From the NCBI GenBank assembly GCA_031549185.1, contig JAVBQG010000003.1, forward strand, positions 1-64,000: DNA of 64,000 nucleotides. Direction: 5' to 3'. Positions within the stretch are counted from its first letter, which is position 1; every line of letters begins with the position of its first letter. A program made the position numbers and the translations under genes. The notes under the pieces are model-generated. The model saw only the letters and a list, made by a program, of their open reading frames with translations. It made no database searches and was not told the DNA's origin. The DNA is from JAVBQG01 sp031549185 (GTDB taxonomy: Bacteria; Synergistota; Synergistia; Synergistales; Synergistaceae). Shown piece after piece: positions 34,634 to 43,121 of the stretch.

Positions 34634-36622
34634 TCATCTCTCCGTATCCTCCGGGCTCTCCTCTTCGAGATCGTCGGACGCGACCGGGGGCTTTTCGTTT
34701 CCGATACTTCCCTTCGGCTCGACTTTGATCAGCTTGTGGATAAGGCCGTCGACGTAGTAGTTCGTGCGCACGACGCGCATCGAACCCTCCTTGATCTTCT
34801 CCACCATCTGCTCGCTCTTGAGCTTGTCGTTCATGAGGTCCTCGGGCGCGGCGGCCTTCGCTTTTTTGATCTGTGCCTCCAGCGACTCCTGTCCTCGCAA
34901 TTCGAGCACCATCTGGTCGTTGGTCTCCTTCGCCTCCAGCTCGGCCAGCAGGATCGGAAGGCTGCTGATGCTCCGCCAGCCCGCCTCCATGTACTCGGCG
35001 TTCTCCTCCGCAATGCCTCCGCCCCGCACCAGCAGCTCGCAGATGCCGGAGACCTTCTGCGGAATCACGAGCGAGTAGGTGCGCTTGAAGGGGGCCTTGC
35101 GCCAAGGACGTAGCGTTATGTCGAACGACACGGTGTCGCCGGGGTGGAAGGGGCCTTTGGGGACCTGTACGTCCTCCACGTAGAGCACGCGCGGTTCCTG
35201 CGTCATCTCGACCGTCACATCGATGCCGAAGGGGCGCAGCTCCTGGAATTGATTCACCGCGAAGAGCTGCGTCAGCAGCGTGAACTCCTTCATCATCTCC
35301 TGCGTCACGTCCTTCTCGGAGACGAAAACGTTGGTGCGGTCCCACTTGTCGACGATGGGATTGCCGGAGAAGCGTGCCGTGATTTTCGCCGACCCGCCTC
35401 CCTTGCGTCCCCACAGATCCTCGATGCATCCCGTGATCGCCGTCGAGGCGATCTTGGAGAGTTGGAACGGATCCTGAACCATCTGGAAGCTGCGCTTGAA
35501 GGAACGCCCCGCGTCGACGTCGGTGAAGCGGATCGTACAACTCGCCGCAGGGGCGAAGGTTCCGAGGCGCCCGCCGATGCCCTGCGGCCGGTCCTGCGTG
35601 ACGATGCCGAGGATGTTGCCGGTGCTGCCGATCTTGATGGGAGACTCCAGTCCCGGCACCACGCGCGCGACATTGCCTTCCAGCAACGCCGCGGAGGTCA
35701 TCCCCAGGTCTGCAAATGGGTGGGCGAAGGCCACGAAGCGTCCGTCCCTGTCGACGGCAGTCAGCGTGCCTAGGGCGCTGACCTCGACGTCACCCCAGGC
35801 GAGGGCGACCGCGACGGCGGAGCCTGGCTTGAGCTGCGCGTTGTACAGCACCTTCTTCGCGCTGCCGGTCGATCCGCCGGCAAAGGGCACGACCTTGCGA
35901 CCGAACAGCGTTCCCATCGACTCGGCCATGCGAGGGGAGAGCCCCTGGACGAAGAGATATCCCGCGCGGTCGCCGCTCGTCACAGTCGGTGCGTAGGCGT
36001 CTGCGGAGCGGGGCGGGGTACAGGGCCTTGCATCCTGCGATTTAACCCCTGTTTTTTTATCCGCGCTTTTCTCCTCGATCGGCTTGTCCGGGATGGTCGG
36101 CGCGAGGGCGAAGGACGGGATGCGCTCCGGGTTGTCCCAGATCGCGATCATCTCTTCGATCGGCGTCACGAGTGCCATGTCGTGGCGGCTGAAGTTCCAG
36201 CCGTAGCCGATGGCCCCGATCAGCTTTCCGTTCACGTAGACCGGCGATCCGCTCATACCTGCCGCTACGCCGCCTGATTCGGTCATGGTCTTGCTGTTGA
36301 CCGCCCGGATCATGATCAGATTTCGGGGGACTCCGATCTGGGGGACGACCTCGAGGACTTCGACGGGGAAGCTGACGATCTGCGTTCCCCGCAGAACGGT
36401 TCGAGCTTCTCCTCTCATGCCGGGTTTCACCTGCGAGAGCGGCATGAGAGGGTCGATCGGCACGAACGGCGGATATTTTTGCGGGCTCTTCGCCTCGGCT
36501 GCGTACGAAACCCCGACGAGCAGGAACGAGAACAACAACGACAGCAACAGAAGATAAGGGGTCAAAGGGCCACTGGCCCCTCGCGGGTGTGGGCGGAGCC
36601 CGCGGTCTATCCTTGCCTTCAT
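34634..36622 (-). CDS. SpoIVB (S55)-type serine peptidase domain protein
   Basis: The 662-residue protein starts at ATG 36622, overlapping the prfB stop region. A signal/anchor helix (about residues 23-42) is followed by KPGMRGEARTVLRGTQIVSFPVEVL-type sequence in pieces and AAGMSGSPVYVNGKLIGAIGYGW (about 120-142), where the Ser in SGSP is the S55 nucleophile; FAHPFADLG near 300 supplies the conserved His. About 300 further residues form an extracytoplasmic tail with C-terminal coiled-coil and acidic end. In Bacillus the family triggers sigma-K processing; here the setting is non-sporulating, so the role is probably envelope proteolysis. Confidence 0.8.
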   Translation of the reverse strand: MKARIDRGLRPHPRGASGPLTPYLLLLSLLFSFLLVGVSYAAEAKSPQKYPPFVPIDPLMPLSQVKPGMRGEARTVLRGTQIVSFPVEVLEVVPQIGVPRNLIMIRAVNSKTMTESGGVAAGMSGSPVYVNGKLIGAIGYGWNFSRHDMALVTPIEEMIAIWDNPERIPSFALAPTIPDKPIEEKSADKKTGVKSQDARPCTPPRSADAYAPTVTSGDRAGYLFVQGLSPRMAESMGTLFGRKVVPFAGGSTGSAKKVLYNAQLKPGSAVAVALAWGDVEVSALGTLTAVDRDGRFVAFAHPFADLGMTSAALLEGNVARVVPGLESPIKIGSTGNILGIVTQDRPQGIGGRLGTFAPAASCTIRFTDVDAGRSFKRSFQMVQDPFQLSKIASTAITGCIEDLWGRKGGGSAKITARFSGNPIVDKWDRTNVFVSEKDVTQEMMKEFTLLTQLFAVNQFQELRPFGIDVTVEMTQEPRVLYVEDVQVPKGPFHPGDTVSFDITLRPWRKAPFKRTYSLVIPQKVSGICELLVRGGGIAEENAEYMEAGWRSISSLPILLAELEAKETNDQMVLELRGQESLEAQIKKAKAAAPEDLMNDKLKSEQMVEKIKEGSMRVVRTNYYVDGLIHKLIKVEPKGSIGNEKPPVASDDLEEESPEDTER

Positions 36623-37763
36623 CTACTCGTCCTCCTCGGCGTCGCCGGTCGAGCCGTACGTCTGGCCGGTCTTCGCGAATCTCAGATACGCCATGATCAG
36701 CTCATCCAGGTCGCCGTCGAGGACCGCATGCACGTTGCCGACCTCGTAGCCCGAGCGATGATCCTTGATCAACTGAAAGGGCTGCAGCGTGTAGGATCGA
36801 ATCTGGCTGCCCCAAGCGATGACGCGTTTTTCGCCCTGAAGCGACTCGAGGTGCTCGCGCCGCTCGCGCATCATGCGTTCGAACAATTTCGAGCGCAGCA
36901 CCTGCATGGCCGTGGCCCGGTTCATATGCTGCGAGCGCTCGACCTGACAGCTCACCACGATGCCGGTGGGGATGTGCGTGATGCGTACTGCGGAGTCCGT
37001 CATGTTGACGTGCTGCCCCCCGGCTCCGCTCGAACGGAACGTATCCGTCCTGAGGTCCTCCGGGCGTATCTCGATCTCCACGCTCTCGGGAAGAATGGGA
37101 ATAACCTCCACAGACGAGAAGCTCGTGTGCCGTCGCTTGGCCGAATCAAAGGGAGATATGCGCACGAGGCGGTGGACGCCCTGCTCCCCCTTGAGGTAGC
37201 CGTAAGCGAAGTCTCCCTTCACTTCGAAAGTGACGCTCTTGACGCCCGCCTCCTGGTCGCGTAGCTCGTCAAGCACGCGGATCGAGAAATTGCGCGACTC
37301 GGCCCAGCGCAAGTACATACGGTACAGCATCTCGCACCAGTCCTGCGAGTCGAGGCCTCCCGCCCCCGCGTGAACGGTGACGATGGCGGACGCGCCGTCG
37401 TACTCCTCGTCGAGCAGCACGTAAATCTGTTCGGCGTCGATCGATTTCGAGAGCTTGCCCGATCGGTCGTAAAACTCGTCCTGCAGCTCCGCATCGTCGC
37501 ACTCGGAGAGCATCTCGGCCAACGTGGCGAGGTCGTCGAGCTCTCGCTCGACCTCCTTCCAACGGTCGAATCTGTTCTGTGTCGCGGCGAGCCCGCGCGA
37601 GACGTCGCGCGCGTCGTCGCTCTCCCAGAAGCCCGGATCGAGCGTCTTCTTCGTTAGTGTTGCGATTCTGGATTCCAGCGCAGGCAGGTCAAAGACTGTC
37701 ACGCAGCTCGCCAGCCGACGAGCGCAGGTTAGACATGACCGTGCTGATTGGTAAATTGACCAC
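36623..37763 (-). CDS. prfB: Peptide chain release factor 2 with programmed +1 frameshift
   Basis: Frame 0 starts at GTG 37763 after AAGGAGG and runs 24 codons to CTT TGA (37694-37689). Skipping T37691 continues as GAC CTG CCT into a 355-codon frame ending at 36623. The result is RF2, with the GGQ loop SSGAGGQHVNMTDSAV and an intact central region. The CTTTGAC slip site near codon 25 is the conserved autoregulatory site: low RF2 favours the shift. A naive gene call would begin at 37702 and miss the N-terminus. It is co-transcribed with the S55 peptidase gene. Confidence 0.93.
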
Positions 37764-37839
37764 TTCTACCCCTCCTTGTTGAAACGGTACTATTATACGT
37801 GCAAGTGGGCAAAGTGCTCTGCATAATTTTTTTATTTTT

Positions 37840-37868
37840 TTACCGGCGCAATCCATTATAATTATAAT
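37840..37868 (+). promoter_or_regulatory. Probable selD promoter with doubled -10 box
   Basis: Two overlapping-register TATAAT boxes lie in tandem at 37857-37862 and 37863-37868; TTACCG at 37840-37845 is 17 bases before the second. The region is AT-rich and 26 bases ahead of the selD start. The -35 match is weak. Confidence 0.45.
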
Positions 37869-37893
37869 GCTGTTCGAGAAGGGGGGTGACGCC

Positions 37894-38961
37894 ATGCGCC
37901 TGACGGAACGCGCGCGCACCAGCGGCTGAGCGGCCAAGATCAGTCCGGCGGAGCTGGACGTCATTCTGAAAAATTTACCGGTTGCGGAGAACGACCGCAT
38001 GTTGGCGTCGTGGGCGCACGGTGAGGACGCGGCGCTCTGGTCGATCGACGACGAGCGCATCGGGATTCTGACCGTGGACTTCATCACGCCCGTCGTCGAC
38101 GATCCGCGGAAGTACGGCGAAATTGCGGCCGCGAACGCCCTCTCCGACGTCTTCGCGATGGGAGGCAGGCCTCTCGTCGCGCTGAACGTGGTGGGCTTTC
38201 CCACATCATGCGAGCCGATCGGCGTGCTGCAGGAGATCATGCAGGGCGGCGCGGAGAAGGTGATCGAGGCGGGGGCCGTCCTCGCGGGTGGGCACAGCGT
38301 GCAGGACGACGAACCGAAGTACGGGCTGGTCGTCTTCGGCGAGGTCCGCCGTGGGGAGGAGTGGCGCGTGGACACCGCGCGCGGCGGCGATGTCCTGATC
38401 CTGACGAAACCCATCGGCACGGGCATCGCGGCTACGGCGATCAAGGCGGGGTTGATGGACGCCGCCGACGTCGCGTTCGCGGTCGAATGCATGGCGACGC
38501 TCAACGATCCCGGTATCTCGAAACTGCCGGAGAGCGTGAGGCGCGCCATACACGCCTGCACCGACGTCACCGGCTTTGGACTCGCGGGCCACGCGCTTGA
38601 CATGCTCGGCGACGCGGCAGTCGGTATGACGCTCTCCATCGAGGCGGCGAGCCTGCCGATCCTTCCTGGCGTCGCGGAGATGGCGGCGATGGGCATGGTG
38701 CCGGCGGGGAGCTACGCAAACAGGGAGCACAGCGGCGCGCACGTGAGAATCGAGACGAAGGGCGACCGAGGCGAAGGCTTTGACCGGCTGATCGAGGACG
38801 TCGTCTTCGACCCGCAGACCTCGGGCGGTCTCCTGTTGGCGGTCGACCCGGGCGAGGTGGACGCGCTGCTGTTCGCGTTACGCAGAAAATTTCCAGGGGC
38901 CGTGATCGTCGGAAGGTTCGAAAAAAAGCCCGGCCAGGGGCGGACGATAAGGGTCATATAA
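37894..38961 (+). CDS. selD: Selenide, water dikinase (selenoprotein, Sec12 via UGA)
   Basis: ATG 37894 follows AAGGGGGG. Codon 12 is TGA (37927-37929) in the frame that continues to 38961, giving MRLTERARTSG-U-AAKISP and then a complete SelD of about 355 residues. The UGA falls exactly where SelD has its catalytic Cys/Sec, three residues before the essential Lys (K15). A hairpin 11 bases downstream (37941-37956, loop GGC) could serve as the bacterial SECIS. SelD makes selenophosphate for Sec-tRNA and selenouridine. A conventional call would start late, at 37999. Confidence 0.92.
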
Positions 38962-38973
38962 GGAGGAGTCATC

Positions 38974-40203
38974 ATGCCGAATTCGCCGGTCGTCAGCCGG
39001 TTTTTAAAGTATGTCACGTTCGGGACGCAGGCCGTGGAGGGCGTGGGCGCCGTGCCGAGCAGCGAGGGGCAGCGCGTGCTGGGCCGTGTCCTGGCCGAGG
39101 AGCTGCAACGGATTGGGCTTTCCGACGCCGCCTGCGATGAGCACGCGTACGTGATCGCGACGCTGCCGTCCAATGTCGACCGCAATGTGCCGACCGTGGC
39201 GATGATCGCACACCTCGACACTGCGACGGAGGTGAGCGGCGAGGGTGTGAAGCCGCGCGTCTTTCGGTATGAGGGCGGGGATGTCATTCTCGACCCGGTG
39301 AGGGGAATCAAGATCGCCGAGGCCGACTTTCCCGAGCTGGCACAATTTCGCCAGCAAAAGATCATCGTGACCGACGGCAATACACTGCTCGGCGCCGACG
39401 ACAAGGCGGGCGTCGCTGCGATCGTGGAGGCCGTCAAGTGGTACGTCGACAATCCGGACGCAAGGCACGGCACGGTGAAGGTCGTCTTCACGCCCGACGA
39501 GGAGATCGGCCACGGCGCTGAGTTTCTGGATCTCGATAAGCTGGGCGCGGAGTTTGCCTACACGATCGACGGAGGCGAGGAGGGCGAGCTTTGCTGGGAG
39601 ACCTTCAACGCCGCGAAGGGGACCGTAACCGTGACAGGGCGCTCCGTCCACCCTGGCACGGCGAAGAACAAGATGAAGAACGCCGTCCTGATGCTGCACG
39701 AATTTCTGGCGATGCTGCCGGAGGACGAGCGGCCGGAGATGACGGAGGGGCGCGAGGGCTTTTTTCACGTTGCCGAGATAAAAGGGGAGGTCGAGCTTGC
39801 CACGGCGGGCATTCTGATTCGCGACCACAGCAGGGAGCGCTTCGAGGCACGCAAGGCGAAGCTACAGGAGCTCGCGGGCGCGCTGAACGCGAAGTACGGC
39901 GCGGGGAGTTTTGCGGTTGACCTGAAGGATCAATACTACAACATGGCCGACAAGCTCGCCGACAAGATGTACATCGTCGACTATGCGCGCGAAGCGATGC
40001 GGCGCGCGGGCGTCGAGACGAAGGAGATTCCGGTCCGCGGCGGCACCGACGGCTCCCGGCTCTCTTGGTGCGGTTTGCCGACGCCGGATATCTTCGCGGG
40101 GGGGCTGAACTTCCACAGCCGTCAGGAATTTTTACCTGTGAGGAGCCTCGAAAAATCCTGCGAGGTCGTGAAAAACCTGATCGCAATCGTGGCGGAGAAG
40201 TAG
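38974..40203 (+). CDS. pepT: Peptidase T (tripeptide aminopeptidase)
   Basis: The 409-residue protein starts at ATG 38974 after AAGGAGG, 12 bases past selD. M20 zinc-site motifs are present: MIAHLDTATEVSG, GADDKAGVAAIVEA and FTPDEEIGHGAEFLDLDKLGAEFAYTIDGG in pieces, ending with NFHSRQEF. The order and spacing match PepT, which removes the N-terminal residue from tripeptides. It adds to the peptide-degrading equipment of the window. Confidence 0.92.
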   Translation: MPNSPVVSRFLKYVTFGTQAVEGVGAVPSSEGQRVLGRVLAEELQRIGLSDAACDEHAYVIATLPSNVDRNVPTVAMIAHLDTATEVSGEGVKPRVFRYEGGDVILDPVRGIKIAEADFPELAQFRQQKIIVTDGNTLLGADDKAGVAAIVEAVKWYVDNPDARHGTVKVVFTPDEEIGHGAEFLDLDKLGAEFAYTIDGGEEGELCWETFNAAKGTVTVTGRSVHPGTAKNKMKNAVLMLHEFLAMLPEDERPEMTEGREGFFHVAEIKGEVELATAGILIRDHSRERFEARKAKLQELAGALNAKYGAGSFAVDLKDQYYNMADKLADKMYIVDYAREAMRRAGVETKEIPVRGGTDGSRLSWCGLPTPDIFAGGLNFHSRQEFLPVRSLEKSCEVVKNLIAIVAEK

Positions 40204-40261
40204 TAGTAATGATTGTGCAATAAGGACGCGCTCGCTCCTGCGACGATATGCACAGCCCCGT

Positions 40262-40936
40262 TTAGTTTATCAAGAATTTGCTGAGTCGCTCGACCTCGGG
40301 AAGGGCTCGAATTTCGCTGGCAGCTTTGTTGAGGGCGTCTTTTTCCTGTTCGGTGAGAACTTGTAAATCGCCGCCCTCGAAATAAGTCAGCGCCCGCAGG
40401 CATTCGCCCGCCGGGAAATTGGGGGCGAACAGCGCCGACGCAAAGGCGAGGCCCCTCGGCAAATCCATTCCGCCCGCGAGCAAGGCAACGATGTCCCTGT
40501 AGTCCTTGGACTCCACCCTTTGCAACAGGACTTTCAGCTTCGTTGCCATAAGGTCCTCCATAGAGGCGACGAGCAACACGCCATCATTCGTCTCTTCCGG
40601 CGTGCCGACTCGACCGAACTCGATGTCCCCGAAAAAAGAAATTTTCACGGTCGCTTTCGTGTCCCGCGGTTCAACGAGAAGAGAAAGGGCGTTCTGTTCT
40701 TGCTGTACGACCTTTGCGTCCTCGAGAAAAGCCAGCGAGCGAAAGATCTCATCAGCTTCGAAGGCGTTCGCGCTGAAAAAATCGAAATCGACCGATTGCC
40801 TGTGTCCAAGCCGCAGCGCGATCGCCGTTCCGCCGTAGAGGACGAAGCCCAGACCCGACACCCCGCGCAACTGTGGCCACAGCTTTAATTGCGCTTGCGG
40901 CAATATGTGGAGATGGGGCGTAAATGTGCTCGCCAT
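40262..40936 (-). CDS. AbiEii/AbiGii-type nucleotidyltransferase toxin
   Basis: The 224-residue protein has VLYGGTAIALRLGHRQSVDF followed by DFF, the GG-x-n-DxD core of the AbiEii nucleotidyltransferase family, then KLKVLLQRVESKDYRDIVAL in the C-terminal half. Relatives transfer nucleotides onto tRNA or other targets and halt growth, for example on phage infection. ATG 40936 overlaps the stop of the upstream partner (TGATG), so both are translated together. Confidence 0.82.
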   Translation of the reverse strand: MASTFTPHLHILPQAQLKLWPQLRGVSGLGFVLYGGTAIALRLGHRQSVDFDFFSANAFEADEIFRSLAFLEDAKVVQQEQNALSLLVEPRDTKATVKISFFGDIEFGRVGTPEETNDGVLLVASMEDLMATKLKVLLQRVESKDYRDIVALLAGGMDLPRGLAFASALFAPNFPAGECLRALTYFEGGDLQVLTEQEKDALNKAASEIRALPEVERLSKFLIN

Positions 40937-41271
40937 CAGGCGTTCACCGCCTGCGGAACGCGGCGTTTCGGCATCGGGGGCATGTCGCGATCGGTGTCGG
41001 CGAGTCCCAGCCTGTAATGCCAGTACGTCCAGGATTTTCCCCGAAATTGCCCAGCCTCGGCATGCCTGATAACCTCACGCAATACGTCGTCGCCGAAGCG
41101 ATTGGCGATCGCGTTCATGTCCTCCAGCGTGCCGATGTCCATGACCTGGGCGATCACCCTGGCAGGCTGGGCGAGAGACTCCTCCCCGGTTTTCCACCAG
41201 ATGTAGCGGGATGCGTATTCCGAGAGAAATGCGAGGTCCTCGGCCGAAAAAATATTTTTTTCTATTGCCAT
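40936..41271 (-). CDS. Putative antitoxin partner of the AbiEii-type toxin
   Basis: The 111-residue protein starts at ATG 41271 (GTG 41280 also possible), with GGAGGTGGAGG just upstream. It has RYIWWKTGEESLAQPARVIA and GKSWTYWHYRLGL, patterns I associate with the small partner genes that precede AbiEii-type toxins. No DNA-binding motif is obvious. An 11-bp palindrome ACACGCCGTGT (41338-41348) upstream could be an operator. Antitoxin function is inferred from gene order and overlap. Confidence 0.65.
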   Translation of the reverse strand: MAIEKNIFSAEDLAFLSEYASRYIWWKTGEESLAQPARVIAQVMDIGTLEDMNAIANRFGDDVLREVIRHAEAGQFRGKSWTYWHYRLGLADTDRDMPPMPKRRVPQAVNA

Positions 41272-41422
41272 CGCCTCCACCTCCCTGGTGCCTCCGTTTC
41301 CGGATCTTGAACTTCCAACGATCTCAGTGTAATATCTACACGCCGTGTCTGCAAGAGAGAAAACACTTCAGCTGTAGCGTATATATTATCCCCTCCAGTC
41401 GTGTTTTTCTCTCCTTTCCCCG

Positions 41423-41451
41423 TTGACAGATTGCCAAAGTGTTTATATATT
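41423..41451 (+). promoter_or_regulatory. Sigma-70-type promoter of the fapR-fab operon
   Basis: TTGACA at 41423-41428 and TATATT at 41446-41451 are separated by exactly 17 bases. Transcription would begin near 41458, about 30 bases before the fapR start. Confidence 0.8.
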
Positions 41452-41455
41452 GGTC

Positions 41456-41483
41456 CCTGTTATTATTACCAACTGCTAACAGG
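41456..41483 (+). promoter_or_regulatory. Candidate FapR operator / inverted repeat
   Basis: CCTGTTA (41456-41462) and TAACAGG (41477-41483) form a perfect inverted repeat with a 14-base spacer, spanning the probable transcription start and touching the ribosome-binding site of fapR. FapR represses its own operon in Bacillus until malonyl-CoA rises; the same logic would fit. The motif is not identical to the Bacillus box. Confidence 0.5.
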
Positions 41484-41487
41484 AGAG

Positions 41488-42075
41488 ATGATCGTGCGAT
41501 CGGAACTCAAGCAGCGACGACACAGACAACTTATGGGTCTGCTGGACTCGGATCCGCTTCTTTCCGACAGCGAGCTGGCGAAGGAGCTGGGCGTGAGTGT
41601 CGCGACGATTCGTCTCGACCGGGGGTTTCTCAACGTGCCCGAGCTTCGAGAGCGCACGCGCCTGATGGCGGAGAAGGCCTCGAGCCGGCTCACCTCCATG
41701 AAGCAGGAGGAGGTCTTGGGCGAGATCATCGAGCTCGAGCCGAATCGGCTGGCTCTCTCCGTTTTCCCCACGAACCGGGAGTATGCGTTCCGGCACACGG
41801 ACCTCATTGCGGACCATTATATCTACGCACAGGCGGCCACACTCGCCATCGCGGTGGTGGGGGAGGAGCTGGTCATCGTCGGCTCCGCGCGCGCACGCTT
41901 CAAGCACTCCGCGTATGTGGGAGACCGATTGCTCGCGTGTGCCAAGGTCGGTACGCACAAGGGCAGCAAGTATGTCGTCAGCGTGCATACGCGCATCGGC
42001 AACAAGGAGATTTTCGTCGCGCGTTTTGTCGTGCTCGCCCTCGGCCAGGCAAAAGCGGATGCCGGTGAGGACTAG
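41488..42075 (+). CDS. fapR: Fatty acid and phospholipid biosynthesis regulator FapR
   Basis: From ATG 41488 (AACAGGAG upstream) the 195-residue product has an N-terminal HTH (KQRRHRQLMGLLDSDPLLSD then AKELGVSVATIRLDR) and a C-terminal hot-dog domain that in FapR binds malonyl-CoA (TLAIAVVGEELVIVGSARAR, VGDRLLACAKV). It is the first gene of the plsX-fab cluster, as in Firmicutes, and has its own strong promoter and a candidate operator. Release by malonyl-CoA is the known family mechanism. Confidence 0.9.
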   Translation: MIVRSELKQRRHRQLMGLLDSDPLLSDSELAKELGVSVATIRLDRGFLNVPELRERTRLMAEKASSRLTSMKQEEVLGEIIELEPNRLALSVFPTNREYAFRHTDLIADHYIYAQAATLAIAVVGEELVIVGSARARFKHSAYVGDRLLACAKVGTHKGSKYVVSVHTRIGNKEIFVARFVVLALGQAKADAGED

Positions 42076-42095
42076 AGAGTAGAGGAGGCGGGAAA

Positions 42096-43094
42096 ATGCT
42101 TTTCGCACTTGACGCCATGGGAGGCGACCACGCCCCCGCCGAACCGTGCAAGGGGGCGATTCTGGCCTGTCGGGAGCACCCGGAGCTGTCCGTCGCCCTG
42201 GTCGGTATAAAGGAACAGATCGAACCGCACATTCAGAGCGCCGAGCCGGCCATTCGCTCGCGCCTGCAGATCGTGGAGGCGGAAGAGGTCATCGGCATGG
42301 GGGATAACCCCGCCGCCTCGATACGCGGCAAGAAGAACTCCAGTATGCGCATCGCGATGGAAATGGTGCGCGCGAAAGAAGCGGAGGGCTGCATCTCGGC
42401 CGGCAACACCGGGGCCATCGTGGCGGGCGGCGTGCTCGTCGTGGGGCGCATACCCGGCATCGACAGGCCCGGGCTGGCCGTTCCGATCCCCGCGCTGGAG
42501 CGCCTCTCCCTTCTGCTCGACGTCGGTGCGACCGTTCGCTGCAAGGCGGTCAATCTCTATCAGTTCGCGCACATGGGGGTAATTTACCACAAGTCCCTCA
42601 CCGGCGTCGCGGAGCCGAGCGTGGCGCTGCTGTCGAACGGATCGGAGGATATCAAGGGAGACGAGGCTTGTTCGGAGGCGCGCGAGATGCTCTTCCGCAG
42701 CGGTCTGAACTTCAAGGGGTACGTCGAAGGCAAGGACATCCCCATCGGGCGCACGGACGTCGTCGTCTGCGATGGTTACACCGGGAACGCGCTGATCAAG
42801 TTCGGAGAGGGAATCGGCGAGATCGTAAAGACCGTCGTCAAGGAGGAGATCCAGAACCGCTTCCTGCCGAAGATCGGCGTCGCGTTGATGTGGCCGGCCC
42901 TCAAGCGGATCTGGGCCAAGTTCGAACACGAAAAAAACGGAGGCTCCCCTCTTCTTGGGGTGGACGGCGTCGTCATCAAGGCGCATGGCAACTCGCGCGA
43001 CCGGGCTATCGCCGGCGCGCTGGGGGTTGCCCTCAATTTCGCCCAGATGAAGGGCACCGAGCTGATCAAGGAGAGCTTCGACCCGAATGCATAG
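42096..43094 (+). CDS. plsX: Phosphate acyltransferase PlsX
   Basis: The 332-residue protein starts at ATG 42096 after GAGGAGGCGG. The N-terminal LFALDAMGGDHAPAEPCKGA and SAGNTGAIVAGG are PlsX signatures. The enzyme converts acyl-ACP to acyl-phosphate, the substrate for PlsY in phospholipid synthesis. It lies between fapR and fabH, a standard order. Confidence 0.95.
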   Translation: MLFALDAMGGDHAPAEPCKGAILACREHPELSVALVGIKEQIEPHIQSAEPAIRSRLQIVEAEEVIGMGDNPAASIRGKKNSSMRIAMEMVRAKEAEGCISAGNTGAIVAGGVLVVGRIPGIDRPGLAVPIPALERLSLLLDVGATVRCKAVNLYQFAHMGVIYHKSLTGVAEPSVALLSNGSEDIKGDEACSEAREMLFRSGLNFKGYVEGKDIPIGRTDVVVCDGYTGNALIKFGEGIGEIVKTVVKEEIQNRFLPKIGVALMWPALKRIWAKFEHEKNGGSPLLGVDGVVIKAHGNSRDRAIAGALGVALNFAQMKGTELIKESFDPNA

Positions 43095-43121
43095 GCCCGC
43101 GATCTGTCAGGGAGCCGCGTC

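Noticed and set aside
37999..38961. A shorter SelD starting at 37999.
   Set aside because: It would lack the catalytic residue and essential Lys; the upstream segment with the in-frame UGA restores a complete protein with a good start.
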